From: Eubacteriales bacterium
GTDB lineage: Bacteria > Bacillota > Clostridia > Peptostreptococcales > Anaerovoracaceae
Direction: 5' to 3'
DNA: 7,427 bases
Assembly: GCA_028702415.1 (NCBI GenBank)
Contig: JAQVOT010000054.1
Coordinates: 1 to 7,427 of the forward strand
Below are positions 1 to 4,608 of this stretch, piece after piece (within the stretch, counting starts at the first letter, position 1; each line of letters begins with the position of its first letter). The position numbers and the translations under genes were made by a program. The notes beneath the pieces were generated by a model. That model ran no database searches, had not been told where the DNA came from, and was given only the letters and a program-made list of their open reading frames with translations.

Positions 1-473
1 TCCACCTTTGGATTCAGCAGAACACACCGAACCACACTGGCAAAGTGCCACGTGAAGAGTACCTTAAGGATCTTGAACTCGAACGCCTTCGAATAGAAAA
101 TCAAATCTTTCGAATATGCGGATATTCTCCATCTTCCCCACTTAAGGAGCGTCTAAAAACCATCGCAGAGCACAAAGACGAATTCAATATCTATCGTCTA
201 TGCAAGGCGTTGGATGTAAGAAAATCCACGTTCTACTATTATTCTCGTCGGATGACAGAGAAAACTTTGACTCAAATGGAAGACGACGAACTGGGTGAAC
301 ACATCCCGCGCAGTTTCAAAAAAAGCAAGGGCAGATTCGGAACCAGGAAAATCCGCGTCAAACTACTGGAGGAAGGATATAACCTTAGCTAGCGCCGCAT
401 AGCAAGAATAATGAAGGAACTGCACCTATCAGGCTCCCAACCATTTGGAATACGATTGGCAGGAGAAAAATAG
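1..473 (+). pseudogene. IS3-family transposase remnant (partial, interrupted)
   Basis: The frame is open from the left window edge (codons in phase with position 3), so the 5' end is missing. A GTG at 45 is only an internal codon of the frame. The visible part reads as the end of an OrfA-like leucine-rich coiled coil (DLELERLRIENQ) joined in one frame to the N-terminal helix-turn-helix region of OrfB: a CKALDVRKSTFYYY segment, then GRFGTRKIRVKLLEEGYNLS. The TAG at 390-392 stops the frame. Behind it the same frame continues with RRIARIMKELHLSGSQP, which is what IS3 OrfB proteins carry at this place, so the TAG is a nonsense mutation inside the gene. A second stop follows at 471-473. The whole DDE catalytic (rve) domain, normally about 150-200 residues, is absent. 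This is therefore a dead, internally deleted element. Family assignment is confident; the exact IS group is not. Confidence 0.85.
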
Positions 474-526
474 CAAGAATTGAACTCAGTTGTCCGATAA
501 TGAATATGATGAATTAAGAAATAAAA

Positions 527-578
527 ATGCCTACGGAATTGGATATCCAAAAAATACTGTCCAAAATTCTGTAGGCAT
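527..578 (-). terminator. Hairpin with minus-strand T-tract; possible terminator or IS end
   Basis: Arms 527-540 and 565-578 form a 14-pair stem with one G-T wobble (535/570). Three more pairs (541-543 with 560-562) form across a two-base bulge. On the minus strand the stem is followed by TTTTTATTTC, the shape of an intrinsic terminator for a minus-strand transcript. On the plus strand no T-tract follows. An alternative reading is that the right arm, read inward from 577 on the minus strand (TGCCTACAGAATTTTGGACA), is the right terminal repeat of the IS3-type element, since such ends often begin with TG and carry a TTGGACA-like block. The left end of that element lies outside the window, so the two readings cannot be separated here. 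Confidence 0.5.
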
Positions 579-583
579 TCCAG

Positions 584-596
584 GTGGTGGAGATGA
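584..596 (+). repeat. 13-bp direct repeat, copy 1 (displaced ssrA 3' end?)
   Basis: GTGGTGGAGATGA is identical to 806-818, which covers the CCA end and the 3' acceptor strand of tmRNA. The copies are 222 bases apart. A repeat of the exact 3' end of tmRNA is the usual footprint of integrase-mediated insertion at ssrA, but no integrase gene is in the window. Confidence 0.6.
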
Positions 597-738
597 ACGT
601 TCCTGCTCCGCAGTCACTCCTCCGTTCGTGCGCCTACCAACGCCGCCCTCTCTCCGCTGTCCCGAATTGCACTGCGTTTCCGGGCTCCCCTACTCGCCCG
701 TCTCCGCGCAATTCCGGCATGGGAATTTCTCACCCATT

Positions 739-755
739 ACATGGGTTCGATTCCC
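739..755 (+). repeat. T-arm-like copy of the tmRNA 3' region, inverted
   Basis: ACATGGGTTCGATTCCC is identical over 17 bases to the T-arm segment of tmRNA, which reads on the minus strand at 836-820. The two copies are mirrored about the centre of the 769-807 hairpin. In this copy the 3' half of the T-stem is CCCCC rather than CCCAT, so only three pairs form. No matching 5' acceptor strand is visible upstream, so it is not part of an intact tRNA. Part of the match reflects the T-loop shared by all tRNAs. Confidence 0.6.
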
Positions 756-768
756 CCAATCCTTCGGC

Positions 769-807
769 ACAAATACAAAATGGGCCCTTGGCCCATTTTG
801 TATTTGT
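769..807. terminator. Perfect 18-bp hairpin terminating tmRNA (bidirectional)
   Basis: Arms 769-786 and 790-807 are perfectly complementary around a three-base loop. The core stem ATGGGCC/GGCCCAT is GC-rich and is followed in both directions by TTTTGTATTTGT, so it can act as an intrinsic terminator on either strand. It starts exactly at the last base of the tmRNA CCA end, so the primary tmRNA transcript would need only 3' trimming. Confidence 0.8.
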
Positions 808-818
808 GGTGGAGATGA
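806..818 (+). repeat. 13-bp direct repeat, copy 2 (at the functional ssrA 3' end)
   Basis: Identical to 584-596. It covers the tmRNA CCA end (807-809), the discriminator base and the acceptor 3' strand (811-817), plus the first T-stem base. This is the spot tmRNA-targeting integrases use as attB. Confidence 0.6.
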
Positions 819-1162
819 TGGGAATCGAACCCATGTCCGAAAGCATTTTCACCGTACTTTCTCCGAGTGCATCTTATGCTTTATTGTTTCGCTTCATCAA
901 CCGCCCATAAGCAGGCTGAAAAATCCGCTATCCCGTAAGTCCTTCGCGCTACCGGGAGCTCACACGAAGGTTTCCTGCATGTTTGACGCCAGGTTCACTC
1001 ACTGCAGGTGGAAAGTGGCTGACGCGCGGGGCAGAACTATGCTGCCAGTGCGAAATTGTTTTTAGTTTTAGCGTTTATCTTTAACGTGCCCTTTTAACGA
1101 AGACTGGCAACTTCGACTCGCTTATCCGGTTTCCACACCCCCGTCGAAACCTGTACATCCCC
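807..1162 (-). ncRNA. ssrA: transfer-messenger RNA (tmRNA)
   Basis: tmRNA rescues ribosomes stalled on messages without a stop codon. It enters as an alanyl-tRNA mimic, then serves as template for a degradation tag, with SmpB as partner. The 5' end GGGGATG (1162-1156) pairs over all seven positions, one G-U included, with CATCTCC (817-811), forming the acceptor stem; the encoded ACCA is 810-807. The T-arm at 834-818 has a perfect five-pair stem around TTCGATT. The 5' part contains the conserved GGTTTCGACGGGGGTGTGGAAACC block, and the messenger-like section is at 1072-1037. The length, 356 nt, is usual. smpB lies about 460 bases upstream on the same strand. No clear promoter was seen in 1163-1224; a 7-bp inverted repeat (1174-1180 with 1215-1221) lies there. 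Expression may come from an unrecognised promoter or from read-through, with RNase P making the 5' end. Confidence 0.97.
1037..1072 (-). other. tmRNA tag reading frame (AKTKNNFALAA)
   Basis: The internal coding stretch reads GCT AAA ACT AAA AAC AAT TTC GCA CTG GCA GCA TAG. With the non-coded alanine brought by tmRNA itself, the tag would be A-AKTKNNFALAA. The ALAA end is the usual protease-recognition end. The resume codon was placed at GCT because TAAAC precedes it, resembling the TAGTC just before the E. coli resume codon, including the A four bases upstream. The stop and the ALAA end are certain; the resume codon is inferred. Confidence 0.85.
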
Positions 1163-1224
1163 ATGTATTTTTCATCACAAAATGCCGGAACAATTGCCCC
1201 TATGTCATCTCGTGTTGTGATCTT

Positions 1225-1557
1225 TTAAAGTCTATCTTTTTCTTCAGCTTTGGCGTAGGCCTTATCCTGGTAAGACTTCTTCACTTCCTTGATATCTTCA
1301 TCAATCTGATCGATGGAATCCCTAAGGCTCTGCATCTTTTCACAGAATTCCTTAAGAGTTTCATCCTCCAGTTCTCCCTCCTGGTATTTTTTGAATACGT
1401 AATCCGCCAGCTTTCTCTTTACTGAAGAATATTCCGTTTTCATTTCACTCTGCTCACCCTTGAGTTTGTTTACCTCACGAAACTCTTCGACCTTGTTTGT
1501 TGCCGTATCTGCCGTTGCTCCTGCAACTTTGCTAAGTTTACTGAATAAGTCCTGCAT
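1225..1557 (-). CDS. Small acidic coiled-coil protein of unknown function
   Basis: The protein has 110 residues from the ATG at 1557, chosen because a perfect AGGAGG (1565-1570) lies seven bases upstream. An in-frame ATG ten codons earlier (1587) has no such site. The sequence starts MQDLFSKLSKVAGATADTAT, then becomes a charged helical chain rich in E, K and D with heptad-like hydrophobic spacing (about residues 22-105), ending AEEKDRL. There is no signal peptide, membrane segment or conserved cysteine pair. The start resembles small Bacillota proteins that carry a similar N-terminal helix followed by a C-terminal zinc ribbon; here the zinc ribbon is missing and only one cysteine is present. 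The gene lies between smpB (64 bases upstream) and ssrA (62 bases downstream) on the same strand, so co-expression is plausible. A link to ribosome rescue would be a guess. The gene is real by its ribosome site and composition; the function is unknown. Confidence 0.8.
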   Translation of the reverse strand: MQDLFSKLSKVAGATADTATNKVEEFREVNKLKGEQSEMKTEYSSVKRKLADYVFKKYQEGELEDETLKEFCEKMQSLRDSIDQIDEDIKEVKKSYQDKAYAKAEEKDRL

Positions 1558-1621
1558 TTTATTTCCTCCTGTTATTTGGTTTTGCATCTATTTACCTTGA
1601 AAACCGACTGTCGGCTGCCTT

Positions 1622-2065
1622 TCAGCGACGAACCGCCTGCTGCATTCTCCTCTCGGCATCTCTCTTGGCAATATCATGCCTCTTATCGTAGTTTTTCTTT
1701 CCTCTGGCAACGGCCAGTTCTACCTTGGCCCTGCCCCTGTCATCAATATACATTCTCAGCGGAACCAGTGTCAATCCCTCCTGGGTCGTATACCCTATAA
1801 GTTTCTGTATTTCCCTTTTATGCAAAAGCAGCTTTCGGGGTCTTATGGGGTCGACATTGAATCTGTTGCCCTGTTCATAGGGATTGATATTCATGCCATG
1901 AAGAATAACTTCTCCCCTCTCGATTTTGGCGTAGCTCTCCTTGATGCTGACCTTGCCCATTCTCACGGATTTAATCTCGGTCCCCGTCAGGGCAATGCCT
2001 GCCTCATAGGTTTCTTCTATAAAGAAATCATGCCGCGCCTTCTTGTTGTTTGCTACTAATTTCAT
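1622..2065 (-). CDS. smpB: SsrA-binding protein SmpB
   Basis: SmpB binds the tRNA-like part of tmRNA and places it in the empty A site of a stalled ribosome; its C-terminal tail senses the vacant mRNA channel. The protein has 147 residues, about the family length. Signatures seen: [21 protein letters not shown] near the N-terminus followed by TEIKS; a central [13 protein letters not shown] segment; and the basic tail [16 protein letters not shown] (about residues 126-141), ending in QQAVRR. The ATG at 2065 has an AGGAAAG site (2069-2075). It starts 15 bases after the signal peptidase stop codon, so it is probably the third gene of that operon. A short stem (1603-1615) follows the gene and may weaken read-through toward the coiled-coil gene and ssrA, but it is not a convincing terminator. 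Confidence 0.97.
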   Translation of the reverse strand: MKLVANNKKARHDFFIEETYEAGIALTGTEIKSVRMGKVSIKESYAKIERGEVILHGMNINPYEQGNRFNVDPIRPRKLLLHKREIQKLIGYTTQEGLTLVPLRMYIDDRGRAKVELAVARGKKNYDKRHDIAKRDAERRMQQAVRR

Positions 2066-2080
2066 TATCTTTCCTGTTTC

Positions 2081-2638
2081 CTAAAGCAACTCAATTTCAC
2101 TGAAAGGATACAATCTCAGAAAGGCCTTTCCCATCACAGTATCTTCTCTGACCATTCCAACCTCAGGATCTCTGCTGTCTCTGCTGACGGATCTGTGATC
2201 TCCCATTACGAAAATCTCATCTTTTCCCAGGGTGAATGACTTGCCATCAGGATAATATCTCGATTCAGGATACTCCTTATATATGTAGTCTTCATGAAGA
2301 ATTTCCCCGTTTCTGTACACCTGGTCATTCCTGAACTCAATTGTATCGCCTTCCACCCCTATTACCCTTTTGATAAGGAGAATATCTTCCTTTTCCCCTT
2401 TGTCGAGTCCGGATCTGAAAACGATGATGTCGCCTCTCTTAGGGTGGTCCTTGGTCTTATAGGCAAGTTTGTTTACGATCAGATAATTATTCTCCTGAAG
2501 AGTATCCATCATGGACGTTTCCTTAACAACTGTAGGTTTAAATACCATTGTTATGGCCAGAACGATTACAACTGCGATGATGATGTCCTTGACCAGATCC
2601 TTCAGAAAACTGTTTTTCTTTTCTTTCTGTTCGTTCAC
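2081..2638 (-). CDS. lepB: Signal peptidase I
   Basis: This membrane serine protease removes signal peptides from exported proteins using a Ser/Lys dyad. The protein has 185 residues, typical of the short Gram-positive type with one membrane anchor. Residues about 18-33 (DIIIAVVIVLAITMVF) are the N-terminal membrane segment. Ser42 in TSMMDTL is the expected nucleophile and Lys90 in LLIKRVIGVEGDTIE the general base. The last conserved box is GDHRSVSRDSRD (146-157). Two positions depart from the usual wording: Asp45 replaces the Pro of SMxPTL, and GDHR replaces GDNR. The start is GTG at 2638, preceded at 12 bases by GGAAGG (2651-2656), a rather long spacing. It lies four bases after the stop of the pseudouridine synthase gene, so translational coupling is likely. 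Function is well supported; substrates cannot be told. Confidence 0.93.
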   Translation of the reverse strand: MNEQKEKKNSFLKDLVKDIIIAVVIVLAITMVFKPTVVKETSMMDTLQENNYLIVNKLAYKTKDHPKRGDIIVFRSGLDKGEKEDILLIKRVIGVEGDTIEFRNDQVYRNGEILHEDYIYKEYPESRYYPDGKSFTLGKDEIFVMGDHRSVSRDSRDPEVGMVREDTVMGKAFLRLYPFSEIELL

Positions 2639-2642
2639 TTAT

Positions 2643-3584
2643 CTATAATTCCTTCCATACCCTTTCAAAATCCTCAGGTATTTCCGCCTTAACTTCGAGA
2701 CCGCTGAGACCCGTCAATTTGCTATATTCTTCTTTGATTTCTCCAAATTTCAGTTTATAAGCATGCAGCAGCTGGGTGGATGCGCAGCGCACTCTGATGC
2801 CATACTTGGAGTCTCCCACCAGAGGATATCCTTTACCTGCCAGATGTACTCTGATCTGATGGGTCCTGCCTGTTACTAGCTCTACCTCCACAACAGAATA
2901 TTTCCCATCCGCTCTCCTTCTCAGGGGTCTTGCTATTGATTTTGCACTCTGCCCCTGGTCTGAAATCCGTACTCTGTTTGTCTCCTGATTCTTGATCAGG
3001 GCATCTTCGATGACCATTTCTTGGGAAAAATCTCCTGCGACGATGGTCAGATAGTATTTAGATATCCCATCTCTTTTTCTTATCAATGCTGTCAGCTGGC
3101 GAAGGCTTTCTCCTGTCTTGCCAAAGATAACAAGTCCTGTTGTGTTTCTGTCCAGCCTGTTAACCGGAGAGGGGGTGAATGATTTTTCCCCTGCGGGATC
3201 GTATTCGCCCTTGTCCTGCAGATAGCCACAGACCTGATTCATGAGAGTGTTCTTCTTATCATTAGAATCTCCATGAGTAAGGAGCCCCCAGGGTTTTTCC
3301 ACGATCAGTATATCATCATCTTCATAGGCGATTCCAAATTGACGTTTTGCCTTGTGATCTTTAGGCTTTCTGGTAAGTTCCTTCAGTTTTTCCTCACTGA
3401 TATACAGCGTGAGTTCATCTCCTTCTGATAAAACCCTATCCTCTTTAACTCTCTTGCCGTTCAGTTTCAGGTCCTTCCTTATGATCTTGTATATGGCACT
3501 GAGAGGGGCTCTGATTAGATATTTCCTGAGAAATCTATCCAGCCTCTGGCCTGCATCATTGGAATTAATACTGATTATTACCAT
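2643..3584 (-). CDS. RluA-family pseudouridine synthase (RluC/RluD-like)
   Basis: The protein should convert specific uridines in RNA, most likely 23S rRNA, to pseudouridine. It has 313 residues. Residues 1-60 form an S4-type RNA-binding domain (AGQRLDRFLRKYL, then KLNGKRVKEDRVLSEGDELTLYI). The catalytic domain follows: AYEDDDILIVEKPWGLLTH (about 86-104), the motif NRLDRNTTGLVIFGKT with the catalytic Asp145, and GRTHQIRVHLAGKGYPLVGDSKYG (239-262), all standard for the RluA family. The ATG at 3584 follows AAGG at 3590-3593 and AAAGG at 3595-3599. It is first in the operon with lepB and smpB and has its own promoter in the 74-base gap behind the SDR gene. The target uridine, and so the symbol, cannot be decided from the sequence; the S4 domain and length favour an RluC- or RluD-like enzyme. 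Confidence 0.93.
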   Translation of the reverse strand: MVIISINSNDAGQRLDRFLRKYLIRAPLSAIYKIIRKDLKLNGKRVKEDRVLSEGDELTLYISEEKLKELTRKPKDHKAKRQFGIAYEDDDILIVEKPWGLLTHGDSNDKKNTLMNQVCGYLQDKGEYDPAGEKSFTPSPVNRLDRNTTGLVIFGKTGESLRQLTALIRKRDGISKYYLTIVAGDFSQEMVIEDALIKNQETNRVRISDQGQSAKSIARPLRRRADGKYSVVEVELVTGRTHQIRVHLAGKGYPLVGDSKYGIRVRCASTQLLHAYKLKFGEIKEEYSKLTGLSGLEVKAEIPEDFERVWKEL

Positions 3585-3602
3585 ATTTGCCTTACCTTTC
3601 GT

Positions 3603-3654
3603 GCATCATATTATTATACACCAAAACTCGCTTTGTATACAAGATATTACGGCG
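3603..3654 (-). repeat. Promoter module, copy A (before the pseudouridine synthase operon)
   Basis: About 40 of 52 positions match 4470-4520 with one single-base gap. Shared blocks on the minus strand, in order: CGCCGT, CTTGTATA, AGCGA, TGGTGTATAA, then ATA and GAT. The blocks reach beyond the -35 and -10 boxes, so this is a true repeat and not only two similar promoters. Confidence 0.8.
3613..3642 (-). promoter_or_regulatory. Sigma-A-type promoter for the rluA-like, lepB, smpB operon
   Basis: On the minus strand: -35 TTGTAT (3642-3637), 18-base spacer, perfect -10 TATAAT (3618-3613), 28 bases before the ATG. The -35 box sits inside a 10-base palindrome, TTGTATACAA (3633-3642), that could bind a regulator. 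Confidence 0.7.
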
Positions 3655-3658
3655 TTAT

Positions 3659-4441
3659 CTACCTTGCAGTATATCCCCCATCAACCATCAGAGTGGTTCC
3701 AGTCACAAAAGATGCATCATCGCTAGCCATATAAAGATAAGCCTTTGCAATCTCATCCGGTCTGCCCAGTCTTCCGATCGGGTGGAGTTCTGCACAGTCC
3801 GCACAATACTCTTCGATGGTTTTGCCATTCTGACGGGCATCCTCCTCAGCCATAGGTGTGAGGATATACCCCGGTGCAACAGCGTTTACACGGATATCCA
3901 GTTTGTGGTTGGCGCAATAGAGAGCAGCACATCTGGTCATCGCTTCCACAGCCGCCTTGGCTGCACAGTAGGCGAAATATAGCTCGTCTCCCACATGACC
4001 GTCAACCGACGCAGTACTGACAATAGCACAGGGCTCACCAGTCCTGGCCATAGCCTCTATAACCTGCTGCATTCCATAAAATACCCCCGTTTGATTGGTT
4101 GCAATCACCTTATTCCAGATTTCCGGAGTTGTTGTAACGACGTTTTCCGGATAGCTGATTCCCGCATTGTTTACGAGAATGTTCAGCTTTCCGAACTGGC
4201 TCTCAGCGAAGTCAATCGCCTCCTTCCAGTTGTCCATACTGGTTACATCCAGCTTGAAATAACGGGCAGTTCCGGCTCCATGTGCTGCGTTTATTTCGGC
4301 TTCGACCCTCTGGCCGTCTGCATCGTTTCTGCCACAGATCAGGACCTTTGCGCCTTCATCTGCGAAAAGTCTGGCGGTTGTTTCTCCTATACCCTTCGTT
4401 GCGCCGGTGATCAGCGCTACTTTATTCTCTAATCTTTTCAT
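3659..4441 (-). CDS. Short-chain dehydrogenase/reductase (SDR), substrate unknown
   Basis: A classical SDR of 260 residues that moves hydride between NAD(P) and an alcohol/ketone. Seen in order: cofactor motif TGATKGIG (12-19), LDVTS with Asp65 (adenine contact), NNAG (91-94), and the catalytic set Asn116, Ser145, Tyr158 and Lys162 (YCAAK). It ends with the usual APGYILTPM (189-197) and VTGTTLMVDGGY segments. The second strand ends LICGRN with Arg38 and no acidic residue, which favours NADP(H) over NAD(H). It has many cysteines for its size (residues 36, 138, 159, 171, 176, 213, 216), as is common in strict anaerobes. The ATG at 4441 has a full AAGGAGGT (4447-4454). It has its own promoter and stands alone: neighbours do not point to a substrate, and the next gene downstream has a separate copy of the same promoter module. 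Confidence 0.92.
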   Translation of the reverse strand: MKRLENKVALITGATKGIGETTARLFADEGAKVLICGRNDADGQRVEAEINAAHGAGTARYFKLDVTSMDNWKEAIDFAESQFGKLNILVNNAGISYPENVVTTTPEIWNKVIATNQTGVFYGMQQVIEAMARTGEPCAIVSTASVDGHVGDELYFAYCAAKAAVEAMTRCAALYCANHKLDIRVNAVAPGYILTPMAEEDARQNGKTIEEYCADCAELHPIGRLGRPDEIAKAYLYMASDDASFVTGTTLMVDGGYTAR

Positions 4442-4469
4442 AATTTACCTCCTTGTATAATATGTTCCT

Positions 4470-4520
4470 GTATCGTATAGTTATACACCATTATCGCTAT
4501 TTATACAAGAAAATACGGCG
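4470..4520 (-). repeat. Promoter module, copy B (before the SDR gene)
   Basis: Second copy of the module at 3603-3654, same orientation, about 867 bases away. The copies differ by one base in the spacer between AGCGA and TGGTGTATAA, giving a 17-base promoter spacer here against 18 in copy A. Together they bracket the SDR gene. Confidence 0.8.
4480..4508 (-). promoter_or_regulatory. Sigma-A-type promoter for the SDR gene
   Basis: On the minus strand: -35 TTGTAT (4508-4503), 17-base spacer, -10 TATAAC (4485-4480), 38 bases before the ATG. A TTGTATAA at 4453-4460, next to the ribosome site, is an inverted partner of the -10 and -35 sequences (TTATACA at 4481 and TTATACAAG at 4501), a possible operator arrangement. 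Confidence 0.7.
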
Positions 4521-4533
4521 CTTATTTTCTTGT
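4505..4533. repeat. 11-bp inverted repeat between the divergent genes
   Basis: ACAAGAAAATA (4505-4515) and TATTTTCTTGT (4523-4533) are perfectly complementary around the seven bases CGGCGCT. The left arm overlaps the -35 box of the SDR promoter. The stem is AT-rich, so an operator is a better guess than a terminator. Confidence 0.55.
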
Positions 4534-4551
4534 GTATTTTTATTTAAGTCA

Positions 4552-4580
4552 TTGAGCAAAACCACAAAATATGGTATTGT
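4552..4580 (+). promoter_or_regulatory. Probable promoter for the small membrane protein and fba
   Basis: -35 TTGAGC (4552-4557), 17-base spacer, -10 TATTGT (4575-4580) preceded by TGG, which gives an extended -10. Transcription would start near 4587, about 20 bases before the ATG. Box matches are four of six each, so support is moderate. Confidence 0.5.
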
Positions 4581-4608
4581 AATGGTGTATGTGGAGGGAG
4601 AAGTTTTA

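Larger units (their letters stand above)
579..768 (-). other. GC-rich unassigned segment with nested stems (candidate structured RNA)
   Basis: Together with the flanking hairpins this explains most of the gene-free stretch 474-806. Read on the minus strand it shows: a small hairpin (733-737 with 719-723); a long hairpin built from 708-717 with 661-670 (9 of 10 pairs), 705-707 with 674-676, and 696-700 with 681-685, with a purine internal loop GAGA/GAAA; and a second hairpin built from 633-638 with 583-587 (one bulged base), 623-627 with 595-599, and 610-613 with 603-606. A T-tract hairpin follows at 527-578. The segment is clearly richer in G+C than the genes around it. No promoter was recognised on either strand, and no protein frame is convincing. 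The orientation is inferred only from the T-tract; plus-strand transcription ending at 769-807 is also possible. Confidence 0.3.

Noticed and set aside
531..737. Minus-strand frame from ATG 737 (MGEKFPCRNCAETGE) that runs to a TAG at 531, with one internal TAG at 690-692; also a 28-codon frame in the same stretch starting MPELRG.
   Set aside because: The frame has a stop inside, no ribosome site, and lies over paired RNA-like stems and the terminator hairpin. It may be coding relic, but no family was recognised and composition alone explains an open frame in GC-rich DNA.
739..769. A plus-strand tRNA gene ending near 769.
   Set aside because: The T-stem has only three pairs, the 3' end is GGCA rather than CCA, and no 5' strand AAGGATT to pair with AATCCTT is found upstream.
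490..1065. Long plus-strand frames over 490-1065 and 584-910.
   Set aside because: They run antisense across tmRNA and its terminator, have no ribosome site, and show the GNRTHV/GIEPM-type wording produced by translating antisense T-arms. They are shadows of RNA genes.
1174..1221. Inverted repeat ATCACAA/TTGTGAT before ssrA as a regulator site or terminator.
   Set aside because: Seven-base arms 34 bases apart without a T-tract; chance is a sufficient explanation.
1558..1587. Earlier start (ATG 1587) for the coiled-coil gene.
   Set aside because: The ribosome site at 1565-1570 is placed for the ATG at 1557 and would itself be coding if 1587 were used.
1603..1615. Stem CCGA/TCGG behind smpB followed by TTTTC on the minus strand as a terminator.
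   Set aside because: Only four to five pairs and a short T-run; too weak to call, at most a mild attenuator.
1676..2692. Plus-strand frames opposite smpB and lepB, and similar frames opposite the SDR, fba and pncB genes.
   Set aside because: All lie antisense or out of frame to clearly recognised genes and lack ribosome sites and family motifs.
4453..4608. Upstream extension of the small membrane protein to an ATG at 4453.
   Set aside because: It crosses both divergent promoters and the inverted repeat, lacks a ribosome site, and a good site precedes the ATG at 4609.
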